This document shows, one piece after another, positions 5,548 through 5,794 of a stretch of 5,794 nt of DNA (positions within the stretch are counted from its first letter, which is position 1; each line of letters starts with the position of its first letter). The notes under the pieces were generated by a model. It ran no database searches, was not told the DNA's origin, and was given only the letters and a program-made list of their open reading frames with translations. The stretch lies in NCBI GenBank assembly GCA_028289305.1, contig JANQQO010000155.1, positions 1 to 5,794 on the forward strand, read 5' to 3'. Position numbers and translations under genes: made by a program. Source of the stretch: Rickettsiales bacterium (lineage in GTDB: Bacteria > Pseudomonadota > Alphaproteobacteria > Rickettsiales > JANQQO01).

Positions 5548-5794
5548 TCACAAACGTTTTTCTTCGCCGCGCAGGATGCGGCGCCAGTTTTCCTTATGCC
5601 GCCATAGGATGAGGAGGCTTATAAACAGGGTGAGGAAAAGCGTGGCAGTGCCGATCTCAGGGGCGTAAAACAGCGCGATACTGGGGGCAGCCAGCATGGC
5701 GCAGCCCGCTGCAAGTGCGGAGAGGCGGCTGATAGCAAAGGCGATGAGCCAGACAGCGCAAGCACCCGCCCCCAGCGGGAAAAAAAGCGCGAGC
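5548..5794 (-). CDS. plsY: Glycerol-3-phosphate acyltransferase PlsY, C-terminal part (cut by window edge)
   Basis: PlsY is an inner-membrane enzyme that moves an acyl group from acyl-phosphate to glycerol-3-phosphate, giving lysophosphatidic acid, the first step of phospholipid synthesis. Only the last 81 codons and the TGA stop are present, in frame from 5793; the family is about 200 residues, so roughly the first 60% lies beyond the right edge. The visible part has about three hydrophobic segments (partial residues 1-22, 29-46 and 49-64) and ends in the cytoplasmic motif RHKENWRRILRGEEKRL, which matches the third conserved PlsY motif: His66, Asn69 and the Gly76-x-Glu78 pattern are kept. 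The catalytic Ser/Arg motif and the phosphate-binding loop fall outside the window. The gap to dprA is 291 bp on the same strand, in line with the plsY-dprA-topA order of alphaproteobacteria. No start codon is visible because the gene is cut. Confidence 0.87.
   Translation of the reverse strand, partial: LALFFPLGAGACAVWLIAFAISRLSALAAGCAMLAAPSIALFYAPEIGTATLFLTLFISLLILWRHKENWRRILRGEEKRL

Noticed and set aside
5344..5607. 87-codon plus-strand frame across the plsY-dprA gap
   Set aside because: It overlaps the 3' end of plsY in antisense and reads through the hairpin cluster; Arg/Leu/Ser/Pro-rich translation typical of non-coding repeat sequence, and no evident ribosome binding site.

Overview
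The window carries four genes, all on the minus strand. Read in the direction of transcription (right to left) they are the 3' end of plsY (membrane glycerol-3-phosphate acyltransferase), dprA (DNA processing/RecA-loading protein), topA (DNA topoisomerase I) and metX (homoserine O-acyltransferase of the alpha/beta-hydrolase type). All four are recognised from family motifs visible in the translations. The plsY-dprA-topA order and the style of the proteins point to an alphaproteobacterium of moderate GC content. This is inference, and I cannot name a genus.

Layout: 1-22 shows nothing I can assign; 23-112 is an imperfect palindrome made of 7-bp repeats that runs into the metX stop codon; 108-1268 metX; 1269-1335 a short leader with a TATACT -10-like box and a 7-bp direct repeat; 1336-3900 topA; 3901-3995 the topA leader, AT-rich with a 10-bp palindrome; 3996-4065 a second palindromic array of 7-bp repeats that supplies the last codons and stop of dprA; 4054-5256 dprA; 5257-5547 a 291-bp gap with a possible dprA promoter, a GC-rich segment between two TTTTATAA copies and a cluster of hairpins; 5548-5794 the last 81 codons of plsY, cut by the window edge.

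The genes are housekeeping functions without a shared pathway: phospholipid synthesis, handling of incoming or single-stranded DNA, relief of negative supercoiling, and methionine synthesis. Gaps of 67 to 291 bp between them argue against one tightly coupled operon, although all are co-directional. I see no tRNA, rRNA, CRISPR, transposase or phage gene.

The most unusual content is intergenic. Two gaps contain arrays of degenerate heptamers, in one orientation and then in the opposite one. Each folds into a long imperfect hairpin placed exactly at a stop codon. The two arrays have different heptamer consensus sequences (about ATNTRGG and GTTANTS) but the same architecture, which suggests a repeat-generating process or a class of 3'-end element rather than copies of one sequence.
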